From NCBI RefSeq assembly GCF_014197055.1, contig NZ_JACIEW010000005.1, positions 62,001 through 126,000 of the forward strand: 64,000 nucleotides of DNA, in the 5' to 3' direction. Made by a program: the position numbers and the translations under genes. Source of the stretch: Devosia subaequoris (GTDB lineage: Bacteria > Pseudomonadota > Alphaproteobacteria > Rhizobiales > Devosiaceae). Shown in pieces: positions 56,889 through 63,709 of the stretch (position 1 is its first letter; every line of letters begins with the position of its first letter). Under the pieces are notes generated by a model. It did not search any database and was not told the origin of the DNA. It was given only the letters and a program-made list of their open reading frames with translations.

Positions 56889-57235
56889 ACGAAAAGCAAG
56901 CCCTTGATGCGTTTGGCGCGCTCTCACAGGACACACGGTTGCGCATCGTGCGGGCATTGGTCATGGCGGGCGAAGCGGGGATGGCCGCAGGGGCCATCAG
57001 CGAGGCGGTCAGGGCGTCGTCCTCGCGCACATCGTTTCACCTGGCACACCTGGAGCGTTCCGGGCTGATATCATCGCGCCGCGAAGCGCGCTCCATCCTT
57101 TATTCGGCCAATTTCGCCGGCCTTTCGGGGCTGGTGGACTTCCTGATGCGCGATTGCTGTCAGGGGCACCCGGCCATGGTGGCCGGCGTCAACAATGCAG
57201 CCGCGGCGTGCTGTGCCCCAGATCCCGGCGCATGA
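56879..57235 (+). CDS. arsR: ArsR-family metalloregulator with C-terminal Cys pairs
   Basis: Regulator of 118 aa. The winged helix is FGALSQDTRLRIVRALVMAG, then SEAVRASSSRTSFHLAHLERSGLISSRREARSILYSAN. The classic ELCVC metal site in helix 3 is absent (ISEAVRAS there). Instead vicinal Cys pairs occur at C93-C94 (RDCCQGH) and C111-C112 (AACCAPD), as in ArsR variants that bind As(III) with C-terminal Cys. It should derepress the divergent DUF6428-MFS genes when metalloid binds. A bidirectional hairpin follows its stop. Confidence 0.87.
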   Translation: MRMNEKQALDAFGALSQDTRLRIVRALVMAGEAGMAAGAISEAVRASSSRTSFHLAHLERSGLISSRREARSILYSANFAGLSGLVDFLMRDCCQGHPAMVAGVNNAAAACCAPDPGA

Positions 57236-57240
57236 AGAAA

Positions 57241-57264
57241 GGCGCGGCCCTTGCGGACCGCGCC
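57241..57264. terminator. Bidirectional terminator between arsR and hsp20
   Basis: GGCGCGG(CCC), TTGC loop, (GGA)CCGCGCC forms a stable stem. On the minus strand it is followed by TTTCTT, so it terminates hsp20 well; on the plus strand TTCGTC follows, weaker for arsR. Confidence 0.7.
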
Positions 57265-57291
57265 TTCGTCATTCCGATGGACTCGGAAGGA

Positions 57292-57747
57292 TTAGTTTAC
57301 GGACTTATCCTCGATGGAGGCCGTGCCGCCATTGATCTGGATGGTGCGTGCCTTCTTGCCTTCAGGCAGTTCGCGCTTCAGCTCCAGATGCAGCAAGCCG
57401 TTTTCGAGGGTTGCGCCCTGCACCTCGACATAATCGGCAAGCTGGAAGCGGAGCTCGAAGGCCCGCTCGGCGATGCCGCGATGGAGGAATTCGCGCTTGT
57501 CTTCTCCGCTCTCGGAGGGCTTGGCGCCCTTGACCACGAGGCTGTTTTCCTTGGTCTCCACGGCGATGTCGCCATTGGAGAATCCGGCGACAGCGATGGA
57601 GATGCGGTAGGTGTCGCTGCCGGTGCGCTCGATATTATAGGGCGGGTAGGTCTTGGCTTCCTGGGCGCCCAGGGTATCGAGACGGTTGAACAGCCGGTCA
57701 AAGCCGACAGTGGAGCGGTAGAAGGGGGAAAAATCGATGGTCTGCAT
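57292..57747 (-). CDS. ibpA: Small heat-shock protein (Hsp20/IbpA)
   Basis: ATP-independent chaperone of 151 aa. The start MQTIDFSPFYRSTVGFDRLF is typical of rhizobial and enteric IbpA proteins. The alpha-crystallin domain spans about 35-130 (YPPYNIERTGSDTYRISIAVAGFSNGDIAV, KREFLHRGIAERAFELRFQLADYVEV) and includes the GLLHLELKRELPE end motif. A C-terminal I-x-I is seen in RTIQING. Its 5' UTR contains a hairpin that hides the ribosome site, with a ROSE-like bulged G, so translation is probably heat-controlled. Confidence 0.92.
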   Translation of the reverse strand: MQTIDFSPFYRSTVGFDRLFNRLDTLGAQEAKTYPPYNIERTGSDTYRISIAVAGFSNGDIAVETKENSLVVKGAKPSESGEDKREFLHRGIAERAFELRFQLADYVEVQGATLENGLLHLELKRELPEGKKARTIQINGGTASIEDKSVN

Positions 57748-57751
57748 TTGT

Positions 57752-57776
57752 CACATTCTCCTGATTGAGCAACGTG
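57752..57776 (-). promoter_or_regulatory. ROSE-like RNA thermometer hairpin before hsp20
   Basis: The minus-strand leader can fold CACGTTGCTC with GGAGAATGTG. The SD GGAGA pairs with TTGCTC, leaving the G of TTGCT bulged, which is the hallmark of ROSE elements upstream of rhizobial small heat-shock genes. The start codon lies 4 bp past the hairpin. Confidence 0.65.
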
Positions 57777-57961
57777 GTTGAGTGTCGACCGGTGCCTGCG
57801 GCGGTGCTCCCTCAATAGGCGAGACCGTTTGGACAGGGCCGGTGTCCCCGGTATGCCCGGCGGACAGCATTGATGTAGGTGTGGTCAAAGCCGGTTCAAG
57901 AGCCCGGCGAGATGAACCGAAGATGAATGAGCCGCTCCGCTCCGGTTCAGGCGCAACGGCC

Positions 57962-58103
57962 TAGAAGAGGGCATGCGAATGTGACCGGACAGCTCCGGCT
58001 GAAACGTTCGCACCCCTGACGGTCCCGTCAACCCGCCCCCCGCATGGGACCGCGCAGACAAGAGAAGCCAGCAGCCAAAACCGGTTGTTGGCTTTTCTTT
58101 TTT
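57962..58103 (+). ncRNA. Candidate small RNA with intrinsic terminator (boundaries uncertain)
   Basis: The 404-bp region between hsp20 and the downstream hydrolase has no coding frame of note. On the plus strand it ends in a good terminator (58067-58103), but the nearest upstream plus-strand gene, arsR, ends 830 bp earlier behind its own hairpin. Upstream of the terminator are further hairpins, for example TGACG-GTCC-CGTCA near 58018. This suggests a separate transcript. I recognise no known RNA family, and the 5' end is a guess. Confidence 0.35.
58065..58103 (+). terminator. Intrinsic terminator upstream of the lysophospholipase-like gene
   Basis: A 10-bp stem (GCCAGCAGCC / GGTTGTTGGC with two G-T pairs) and 6-nt loop are followed by TTTTCTTTTTT. 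No plus-strand gene directly precedes it. Confidence 0.8.
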
Positions 58104-58151
58104 AGCAATGCCCGATTAAGGTCGCCGCCGAAGCGGAAACGAGGGCAGGAA

Positions 58152-59126
58152 TTGTCAGCGCAAGTCGAACCGAACGGACCCAGGCTGGTGTCCATCCCGA
58201 CCAACCCGGTCCCAGAGGGCGCGCGGGTGGGCTATTTTACCACCTCGGACAAGGTGCGGTTGCGCTATGCGCTTTGGCCAAAGACCGAGGGGCCCCAGCG
58301 CGGCACCGTGTGCCTGGTGCAGGGGCGGACCGAATATATCGAAAAGTATTTCGAGACTATCGCCGACTTCCGCAAGCGTGGCTTTGCGGTAGCGACTTTC
58401 GATTGGCGCGGCCAGGGCGGTTCGGACCGGCTGATCGGCAATCCGCATGTGGGTTATGTCGATCGCTTCGAGGATTACTGGACCGATCTGCGCTGTTTTC
58501 ATGCCGAGATCCTGCTGCCAGACTGCCCGCCGCCATTCTATCTGGTGGGCCATTCCATGGGCGGTCTGGCCAGCCTGATCGCGACAACGCGCGACCGGAT
58601 GATGTTCGACCGGGTATTTCTCAGCGCCCCCATGGTGGGGTTGCACGGCCTGGATCACAGCCTGCACCGCTGGGCGGCCGTGGCCGAAACGATCAGCTTT
58701 ATGGGGCTCGGGCATCTGCCGCTCAAGCGCAAGGGCGACCGGCGACCGGACGAGAGCATGTATCCGGACAATCCCCTGACCTCGGATATGCTGCGCTACA
58801 AGCGCATGGTGGAAACCATTCGGGCCGATGACGGGCTTTATGTCGGCTCGCCCAGCTTCCGCTGGCTGGGCGCTGCCATTCGGGCCATGCTGGAGACCAG
58901 GCAGGACCGGTTCCCCGGCGAAATCCGCATTCCCTTATTGATCCTGGCAGCCGCCCGGGAGCGGATCGTTTCGACCCCGGCCATAGAGCAACTGGGCCTG
59001 CGCCTGCGCACCGGGCGGCATATGGTGATCGCCAGTTCGCGCCACGAGATGTTCATGGAAGCCGACCCGGTACGCGGCCAGGTGCTTGCCGCTTTCGATG
59101 CCTTCATTACCGAGCAGAGCCGCTAG
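58152..59126 (+). CDS. Alpha/beta hydrolase, lysophospholipase (PldB)-like
   Basis: Protein of 324 aa from TTG 58152, which has GGGCAGGA upstream; GTG 58190 is an alternative. Motifs are VCLVQGRTEYIEKYFETIADFRKRGFAVATFDWRGQGGSDR for the oxyanion region, nucleophile elbow YLVGHSMGGLASLIA, and a likely catalytic His in IASSRHEMFME near the end. These match the Hydrolase_4 group of PldB and monoacylglycerol lipases. It probably acts on lysophospholipids or acylglycerols. Confidence 0.85.
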   Translation: MSAQVEPNGPRLVSIPTNPVPEGARVGYFTTSDKVRLRYALWPKTEGPQRGTVCLVQGRTEYIEKYFETIADFRKRGFAVATFDWRGQGGSDRLIGNPHVGYVDRFEDYWTDLRCFHAEILLPDCPPPFYLVGHSMGGLASLIATTRDRMMFDRVFLSAPMVGLHGLDHSLHRWAAVAETISFMGLGHLPLKRKGDRRPDESMYPDNPLTSDMLRYKRMVETIRADDGLYVGSPSFRWLGAAIRAMLETRQDRFPGEIRIPLLILAAARERIVSTPAIEQLGLRLRTGRHMVIASSRHEMFMEADPVRGQVLAAFDAFITEQSR

Positions 59127-59917
59127 GCCCGGTTGATCAGCTCCAGCGCCTTGTCGAGCAGTTTGGGGGTCGCGGCCGCCACCACATTGCCGCCGCCGCT
59201 GGGCTCGGTGCCATCCCAACAGGTGATGGCGCCGCCCGCTTCGCGGATGATCGGCACCAAAGCGGCGATGTCATAGGTGTTGAGATAGGGCTCGATCACG
59301 AGGTCCGCCTGCCCGGCGGCCAACAGCGCATAGCCATAGCAATCCATGCCGAAGCGCTGCAGGCGCGTGGCCTGTTCCACCGCCTGCCATTTGCTCCAGT
59401 GTTCACCAGAAAACAGGTTCGGCGTGGTGGTGAACACCCGGGCGGCGGCCAGATCGGTCTGGCCGCTGGTCTGGTTGGTGCGCATCAGGTCACCGCGCCG
59501 ATAGGTCGACCGGCCCGGCACGGCGATAAACTCCTCGCCGATGAAAGGCTGGCTCATCAGCCCGGCCACCGCCACCCCATCAATGGCAAAGCCGATCAGC
59601 GTGCCCCAGACCGGTGCGCCTGAAATGAAGGCCCTCGTGCCATCGACGGGGTCGATGATCCAGCTATGAGGACCCTCGCCGGTGGTGCCCCATTCCTCGC
59701 CGATGATCTGATGATCGGGAAAGGCCTGGGCGATGATGTCGCGGATGACGGTTTCGGCGCCCTTGTCTGCCTCGGTGACAGGGTCGAAGCCGGCGGCGAG
59801 TTTGTTGTCGATGGCGAGCGGGGTGCGAAACAGGGGCAGGGTGTGCTGTGCGGCCGCCGTGCTGGCCTCGTGCAGGACGGCTTCAATCCGGGCAAAATCG
59901 ATCGAACTGGCGAGCAT
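59123..59917 (-). CDS. hisN: Histidinol-phosphatase, inositol monophosphatase family
   Basis: Mg-dependent phosphatase of 264 aa from ATG 59917. The metal-binding motifs of the IMPase fold are DPVTEADKGAE, IIGEEWGTTGEG, WIIDPVDGTRAFISGAPVWGTLIGF and the Asp in LNTYDIAALVPIIREAGG. The FISGAPVWGTLIGF segment favours the HisN type of actinobacteria and alphaproteobacteria over SuhB. It would hydrolyse histidinol phosphate in histidine synthesis. The stop overlaps the convergent hydrolase gene by 4 bp. Confidence 0.85.
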   Translation of the reverse strand: MLASSIDFARIEAVLHEASTAAAQHTLPLFRTPLAIDNKLAAGFDPVTEADKGAETVIRDIIAQAFPDHQIIGEEWGTTGEGPHSWIIDPVDGTRAFISGAPVWGTLIGFAIDGVAVAGLMSQPFIGEEFIAVPGRSTYRRGDLMRTNQTSGQTDLAAARVFTTTPNLFSGEHWSKWQAVEQATRLQRFGMDCYGYALLAAGQADLVIEPYLNTYDIAALVPIIREAGGAITCWDGTEPSGGGNVVAAATPKLLDKALELINRA

Positions 59918-60119
59918 AGTGGAGCTTTCGGACTTAGCGTCGGGCAAAAGGGCTAGTGTTACAAGGATTTACTTGAGAACACTTCTGGTTGAGCGGGATT
60001 TGTGCGGGGTTTTCATCCTGTTCTTCTGTGACGTTTCTGATTCATTTTTGCAACAAGGCTGGCAGGAACGGCTGTGGACAGAGGCGGGAAGACTTGTCCC
60101 ACGGCATAAATGGGTTCAT

Positions 60120-60226
60120 CGACAAGGGGCATGGTGCGTTGCCGAACGGCCCGGCATCTGGGTGCCACGTTCGGTGAACATCGTTCCTCCCTTGACTGGG
60201 GCCGTCTTTGGGGGCGGCCCCTTTTG
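60120..60226 (+). ncRNA. Candidate small RNA between hisN and the N-formylglutamate amidohydrolase gene
   Basis: The 319-bp region 59918-60236 has no supported gene. On the plus strand it holds a two-part hairpin (CCGAACG at 60142-60148 with CGTTCGG at 60168-60174, and inner GGCA/TGCC) and then a strong terminator at 60198-60225. Both flanking genes are on the minus strand, with no plus-strand gene feeding the terminator. A free-standing RNA is the simplest reading. Its 5' end is unknown and the family is not recognised. Confidence 0.4.
60198..60226 (+). terminator. Intrinsic terminator, plus strand
   Basis: A perfect 7-bp stem (GGGGCCG / CGGCCCC) with a 10-nt loop is followed by TTTTGTTT. 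Confidence 0.75.
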
Positions 60227-60236
60227 TTTGTCCGGT

Positions 60237-61157
60237 TTATTCTGCCGCGGCCTGTTCGGGCAAGGTGGAGATGCCGGCCAGGGCCACCAGGTCGATCCCT
60301 GCCAGAGTGATAATCAGCCGCTCGACCAGCGACTTGATGGCATCAAAATCGGCATTCTTCTCGAGGGTCACCTCGTTCATATAGAGGTGACGGCTGATCT
60401 CGATCTGCAGGGCATGCACCCCATGTTGCGGGCGGCCATAGGCGCGGGTGCAGAAGCCCCCGGCATAGGGGCGGTTGCGGGCCACCCGCAGGCCCGCCGA
60501 GGCAAATATGGTTTCGACCAGGTCGACCAGCGGGCCAGCGCAGGTGGTGCCATAGCGATCGCCTAGCACGATATCGGGCGTAGCCCGCTCTCCATGGCGG
60601 CCCAGCCGTGGCATGGAATGGCAATCGATCAAGACGCCGAGGCCGAATTTGGCCACGCTTTCGGACAGCAGTTTTTGCAGCGCCGCGTGATAGGGGTGGT
60701 AGATGCCCTCGATACGCATGCGTGCGTCTTCCAACGTCAGGCGCTCGCGATAGATCGGCTTGTTCTCGGCGACCACACGAGCCAGCGTGCCCAGCCCTGC
60801 CGCGACACGGGGCGAACTGGTGTTGAACCGGTCCGACAATGGTTCGACGAACATTGTGGGGTCCAGTTCCCAGGGCTCGCGATTGACGTCGAGATAGGCC
60901 CTGGGGAAGTGCGCCCGCAAAAGTGGCGCGCCAAGATGGGGTGCCCGGCCGAACAACTCGTCGACATAGGCGTCCTCGGATTGGCGGATCGAGAGATGGT
61001 CGAGCCGCGCCATGGCGAGGAACCGCTCGGGATAGACCCTGCCGGAATGCGGCGAGTTGAACACGACAGGCGCGACCAGCCGTCGTGGACGGATCGTCTC
61101 AAATGCCGGTTGATCCCAATAGTCGGACCGCACGCCGTCTCCCCCATGTGGCGGCAT
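60237..61157 (-). CDS. N-formylglutamate amidohydrolase family protein
   Basis: Enzyme of 306 aa related to HutG-type formylglutamate deformylases and to proteins of PF05013. It has APVVFNSPHSGRVYPERFL with metal ligands, FPRAYLDVNREPWELDP, LGVLIDCHSMPRLG with the Asp/His pair, PDIVLGDRYGTTCAGPLVD and GVHALQIEISRHLYMNE. These are zinc amidohydrolases that release formate from N-formyl-L-glutamate. No hut genes lie nearby, so a histidine-degradation role is not certain. ATG 61157 gives the typical length. Confidence 0.87.
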   Translation of the reverse strand: MPPHGGDGVRSDYWDQPAFETIRPRRLVAPVVFNSPHSGRVYPERFLAMARLDHLSIRQSEDAYVDELFGRAPHLGAPLLRAHFPRAYLDVNREPWELDPTMFVEPLSDRFNTSSPRVAAGLGTLARVVAENKPIYRERLTLEDARMRIEGIYHPYHAALQKLLSESVAKFGLGVLIDCHSMPRLGRHGERATPDIVLGDRYGTTCAGPLVDLVETIFASAGLRVARNRPYAGGFCTRAYGRPQHGVHALQIEISRHLYMNEVTLEKNADFDAIKSLVERLIITLAGIDLVALAGISTLPEQAAAE

Positions 61158-61351
61158 CGTCCGCCCGAAAGTGATTTGCTGGATGTAAGTTTCGCGCGCG
61201 GCGGCGCGATTGTCCAGAATTGTTGCATTTGTGCGAACAACGCGGAAAAGGGCACACCGGATGCAGTGAGAGGTTGCGAAAGCGGCACGGTGGCATAAAC
61301 ATCGACGCAAATACCGACTCAGCCGCTGGCTCTGCCCCAAGAGGACCCTTG

Positions 61352-61711
61352 ATGAAGCGAATCCTGCTCGCCGAAGACGACAACGATATGCGCCAGTTCC
61401 TGATGCGGGCGCTCAAGAATGCCGGCTATGAGGTTGTGTCCTTCGACAACGGGCTGTCGGCCTATGAGCGGTTGCGCGAAGAACCGTTCTCGCTGTTGCT
61501 GAGCGATATCGTGATGCCGGAGATGGACGGGATCGAACTGGCGCGCCGCGCCACCGAACTCGACCCCGATCTCAAGGTGATGTTCATCACCGGCTTTGCC
61601 GCGGTGGCACTCAATCCCGACAGCGATGCGCCAAAGGATGCTTCGGTGCTCTCCAAACCCTTCCATCTCAAGGATCTGGTCAACGAGGTCGAGCGCCTGC
61701 TGGCGGCTTGA
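61352..61711 (+). CDS. cpdR: CpdR single-domain response regulator
   Basis: Receiver-only protein of 119 aa. It starts MKRILLAEDDNDMRQFLMRAL, the phospho-acceptor is D52 in LLLSDIVMPEMDG, the Thr/Ser switch is in VMFITGFAAVAL and the conserved Lys in SVLSKPFHLKDLV. The FITGFAAVALN and ending fit CpdR of Caulobacter and rhizobia, the adaptor that, when unphosphorylated, primes ClpXP to degrade cell-cycle proteins; CckA-ChpT phosphorylates it. It is single-copy here and monocistronic. Confidence 0.92.
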   Translation: MKRILLAEDDNDMRQFLMRALKNAGYEVVSFDNGLSAYERLREEPFSLLLSDIVMPEMDGIELARRATELDPDLKVMFITGFAAVALNPDSDAPKDASVLSKPFHLKDLVNEVERLLAA

Positions 61712-61790
61712 TGGGCACTAGCAAAAATTGCGGAAACGTCCGGATGTGCGGGGTTTATCGCGCAAGAATTCACAGCTTGCTGATTGGCTC

Positions 61791-61820
61791 TTGACCCCAA
61801 CGGGGATTTTATGGTCTATC
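61791..61820 (+). promoter_or_regulatory. Putative promoter of the valine tRNA pair
   Basis: TTGACC at 61791-61796 and TCTATC at 61815-61820, 18 bp apart, lie about 42 bp before the first tRNA. The -10 is imperfect. Confidence 0.45.
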
Positions 61821-61862
61821 CGCGCCACCGGAACGGCGCAGCCAATCCGGTCCCGGAGAGAT

Positions 61863-61937
61863 GGGCGTATAGCTCAGCGGGAGAGCACCTCGTTGACATC
61901 GAGGGGGTCACAAGTTCAATCCTTGTTACGCCCACCA
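61863..61937 (+). tRNA. tRNA-Val (GAC)
   Basis: 75-nt cloverleaf with encoded CCA. The anticodon arm is CCTCG-TTGACAT-CGAGG, anticodon GAC. The acceptor stem GGGCGTA pairs with TACGCCC. Followed 45 bp later by a second valine tRNA with near-identical D and T arms. Confidence 0.93.
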
Positions 61938-61982
61938 TCTCTTTCCGGTTCGCTTTGTTTCCCTTAGGGGAGAAGGCGATGT

Positions 61983-62057
61983 GGGAGTATAGCTCAGCGG
62001 GAGAGCATTCGCTTCACACGCGAAGGGTCACAAGTTCAATCCTTGTTACTCCCACCA
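61983..62057 (+). tRNA. tRNA-Val (CAC)
   Basis: 75-nt cloverleaf with encoded CCA. The anticodon arm is TTCGC-TTCACAC-GCGAA, anticodon CAC. The acceptor stem GGGAGTA pairs with TACTCCC. The body is almost the same as tRNA-Val(GAC), indicating tandem duplication and divergence of the anticodon and acceptor arms. Confidence 0.93.
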
Positions 62058-62191
62058 TTTTTCACAATGTCCCCTCCACAGCTCTTTGCTGCAAGAAGTG
62101 ATCGACTCGCGCCCGGTCTGCGGCGGCGCATTAGCACTTTGCTAACCAAGAAATGATGTTCTGGCGGCTGCACATTCAGTCGAGGTCCGCC

Positions 62192-62695
62192 ATGTATCGC
62201 AGTATCATTGTCACAGCACTCTTTCTCGTGCCGTCGGTGGCTTATGCGGGCGAGATGCCTGCGCTCCCAGACTTGCCGCCGCTGCCGACGGACTATGTCT
62301 CGACCGGGTCGGTCGGCGGCCCCTATCTCGGTCTGCTCGGCGGTGCGACCATGGGGCCGTTACGAGGCGGCGTGTCTGCGCTGGCTGGATATAGTTGGGC
62401 CGGAGACGACACTTTCCTTGCGGTTGAAGGGACAGTGCAGGGCAATTTCGACGAGACAGGCAGTATTGATTTCGGTGTTCGAGCCGGCCTGCTGCTGGAC
62501 CAGGCGGTAGAGGTCGGTGGCCTCGTCGCCTTGGGGCTGCACAGCACCGAGGGGACATATGTGCGGGTGGCGCCCGGCGTTCAGTTCGAGGTATCCAACG
62601 GCGCCTCTGCCCGCTTTCAGGTGCAGCATGACATCGATCTGAGCGGCGATCCAGGCCGCACGTCGGTCATGTCGGGCATGGTCTTTCGCTTCTGA
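62192..62695 (+). CDS. Small outer-membrane beta-barrel-like protein
   Basis: Exported protein of 167 aa with signal peptide MYRSIIVTALFLVPSVAYA. After a proline-rich stretch (MPALPDLPPLPTDYVSTGSV) come alternating beta strands typical of Omp25/OprF-like 8-strand barrels: GPYLGLLGGATMGPL, GGVSALAGYSW, TFLAVEGTVQGNF, SIDFGVRAGLLL, VEVGGLVALGL, YVRVAPGVQFEV and ARFQVQHDIDL, ending in Phe (GMVFRF), the outer-membrane sorting signal. No specific function is visible. Confidence 0.72.
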   Translation: MYRSIIVTALFLVPSVAYAGEMPALPDLPPLPTDYVSTGSVGGPYLGLLGGATMGPLRGGVSALAGYSWAGDDTFLAVEGTVQGNFDETGSIDFGVRAGLLLDQAVEVGGLVALGLHSTEGTYVRVAPGVQFEVSNGASARFQVQHDIDLSGDPGRTSVMSGMVFRF

Positions 62696-62777
62696 CGCAG
62701 AAATTGTGATCTGGGAGTTTAGAAGTCGGTAGCGATTGTCTGAGCAAGCTGTCTGCCAGAATTTGTGGGAGGCATAG

Positions 62778-63578
62778 ATGCTAGCACGCGTGATGATCGC
62801 TGCCCTCGTCGTGGTGACGAGCGCAGTTTCTGCCTGGGCTGACGATTGGGAAGTGACTCGTATCCGCGGCGGGGTGTTCGCACTCGACAATGGGCAGTGG
62901 GTACAACTTTTCCGCGGCAGTGTGGTTTCGGATGACCGCGTCATAAAAAGCGCTCCAGACGGGCGGGCGACTTTCGTTCGCAGCCAGGAAACAATTGAAC
63001 TCAGTCCCAACACGACTGCACAGATCGCCGACATCGACGGCTTCACGACGATTTACAACCACGCCGGCACGGTGGGGGTGGACGCGGAGGCGCGTAACGT
63101 CAAGCACCTGGCGGTTCAGACCAGTATTCTGGCCGCGGTCGTCAAGGGCACGGCGTTTTCGGTAAGGTCCGATGGAGCCGCGTCCACCGTTGCAGTCTTC
63201 AGAGGCACTGTTGAAGTCAGCGACAGCCGGTCATCACAGCCCGTCAGTCTCGGTGCCGGCCAGGAGGTGTCCGCAACGCCGACACAGGTCGTGAGCGCTG
63301 CGAAAGTGACGCCGGTCTCCGGTGCCGTCACTCCGCCTCCCCGGCCCTCGACGACTACGTCAGGGGCGACGGGTGCAAGCGACGCCAACAGGACGACGAC
63401 AGGCGCCAGCGGTAGCAGCGGCAGCGGCACTTCCTCAAGCGATGCGGCGAAGGACGCGGAGAAAGCTGCCAAGGAGGCTGACAAGGCTGACAAGGCTGAC
63501 AAGGCTGACAAGGATGACAAGGATGACAAGGATGACAAGGATGATAAGGACGATGACGATGATGACGATGACGATTGA
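62778..63578 (+). CDS. FecR-domain secreted protein with acidic repeat tail
   Basis: Exported protein of 266 aa. A signal peptide (MLARVMIAALVVVTSAVSAWA) is followed by a FecR domain (about 25-150) with GGVFALDNGQWVQLFRGSVV, ATFVRSQETIELSPNTTAQIADI and VVKGTAFSVRSDGAASTVAVFRGTVEV. Residues about 170-215 are Ser/Thr/Gly/Pro-rich. The tail from about 220 is a run of (A/D)DK repeats ending in a stretch of nine Asp, encoded by a 9-bp DNA repeat. The tail may bind Ca or cationic surface polymers; that is inferred from charge only. Confidence 0.8.
   Translation: MLARVMIAALVVVTSAVSAWADDWEVTRIRGGVFALDNGQWVQLFRGSVVSDDRVIKSAPDGRATFVRSQETIELSPNTTAQIADIDGFTTIYNHAGTVGVDAEARNVKHLAVQTSILAAVVKGTAFSVRSDGAASTVAVFRGTVEVSDSRSSQPVSLGAGQEVSATPTQVVSAAKVTPVSGAVTPPPRPSTTTSGATGASDANRTTTGASGSSGSGTSSSDAAKDAEKAAKEADKADKADKADKDDKDDKDDKDDKDDDDDDDDD
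63456..63576 (+). repeat. Coding tandem repeat, GCTGACAAG then GATGACAAG units
   Basis: Nine-base units encoding Ala/Asp-Asp-Lys repeat about eight times before the code passes into GAC/GAT runs for poly-Asp. The units keep the reading frame, so slippage would change tail length without frameshift. Confidence 0.8.
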
Positions 63579-63607
63579 GGTCGCTTGACGTCTGATGCAG
63601 AGCACAG

Positions 63608-63642
63608 GTGCGCCGGAAGAACCCTTCCGGTGCACTTTTTTT
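63608..63642 (+). terminator. Intrinsic terminator after the FecR-domain gene
   Basis: A 12-bp stem (GTGCGCCGGAAG / CTTCCGGTGCAC with one G-T pair), a 4-nt loop and TTTTTTT. Confidence 0.88.
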
Positions 63643-63709
63643 GCCTGGATAACGCGGGCCAATCCTGCTGTCAGGGGCGGCTTCTCCGGTCGCCTGCCAC
63701 CCCCTTCGA

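Noticed and set aside
61863..62057. Repeated 40-bp blocks that could look like a short CRISPR or repeat array
   Set aside because: They are the shared D and T arms of two valine tRNAs.
63456..63576. Short tandem repeats that might suggest a CRISPR or satellite
   Set aside because: The repeats are in frame within the FecR-domain gene and encode Asp/Lys units; there are no spacers.
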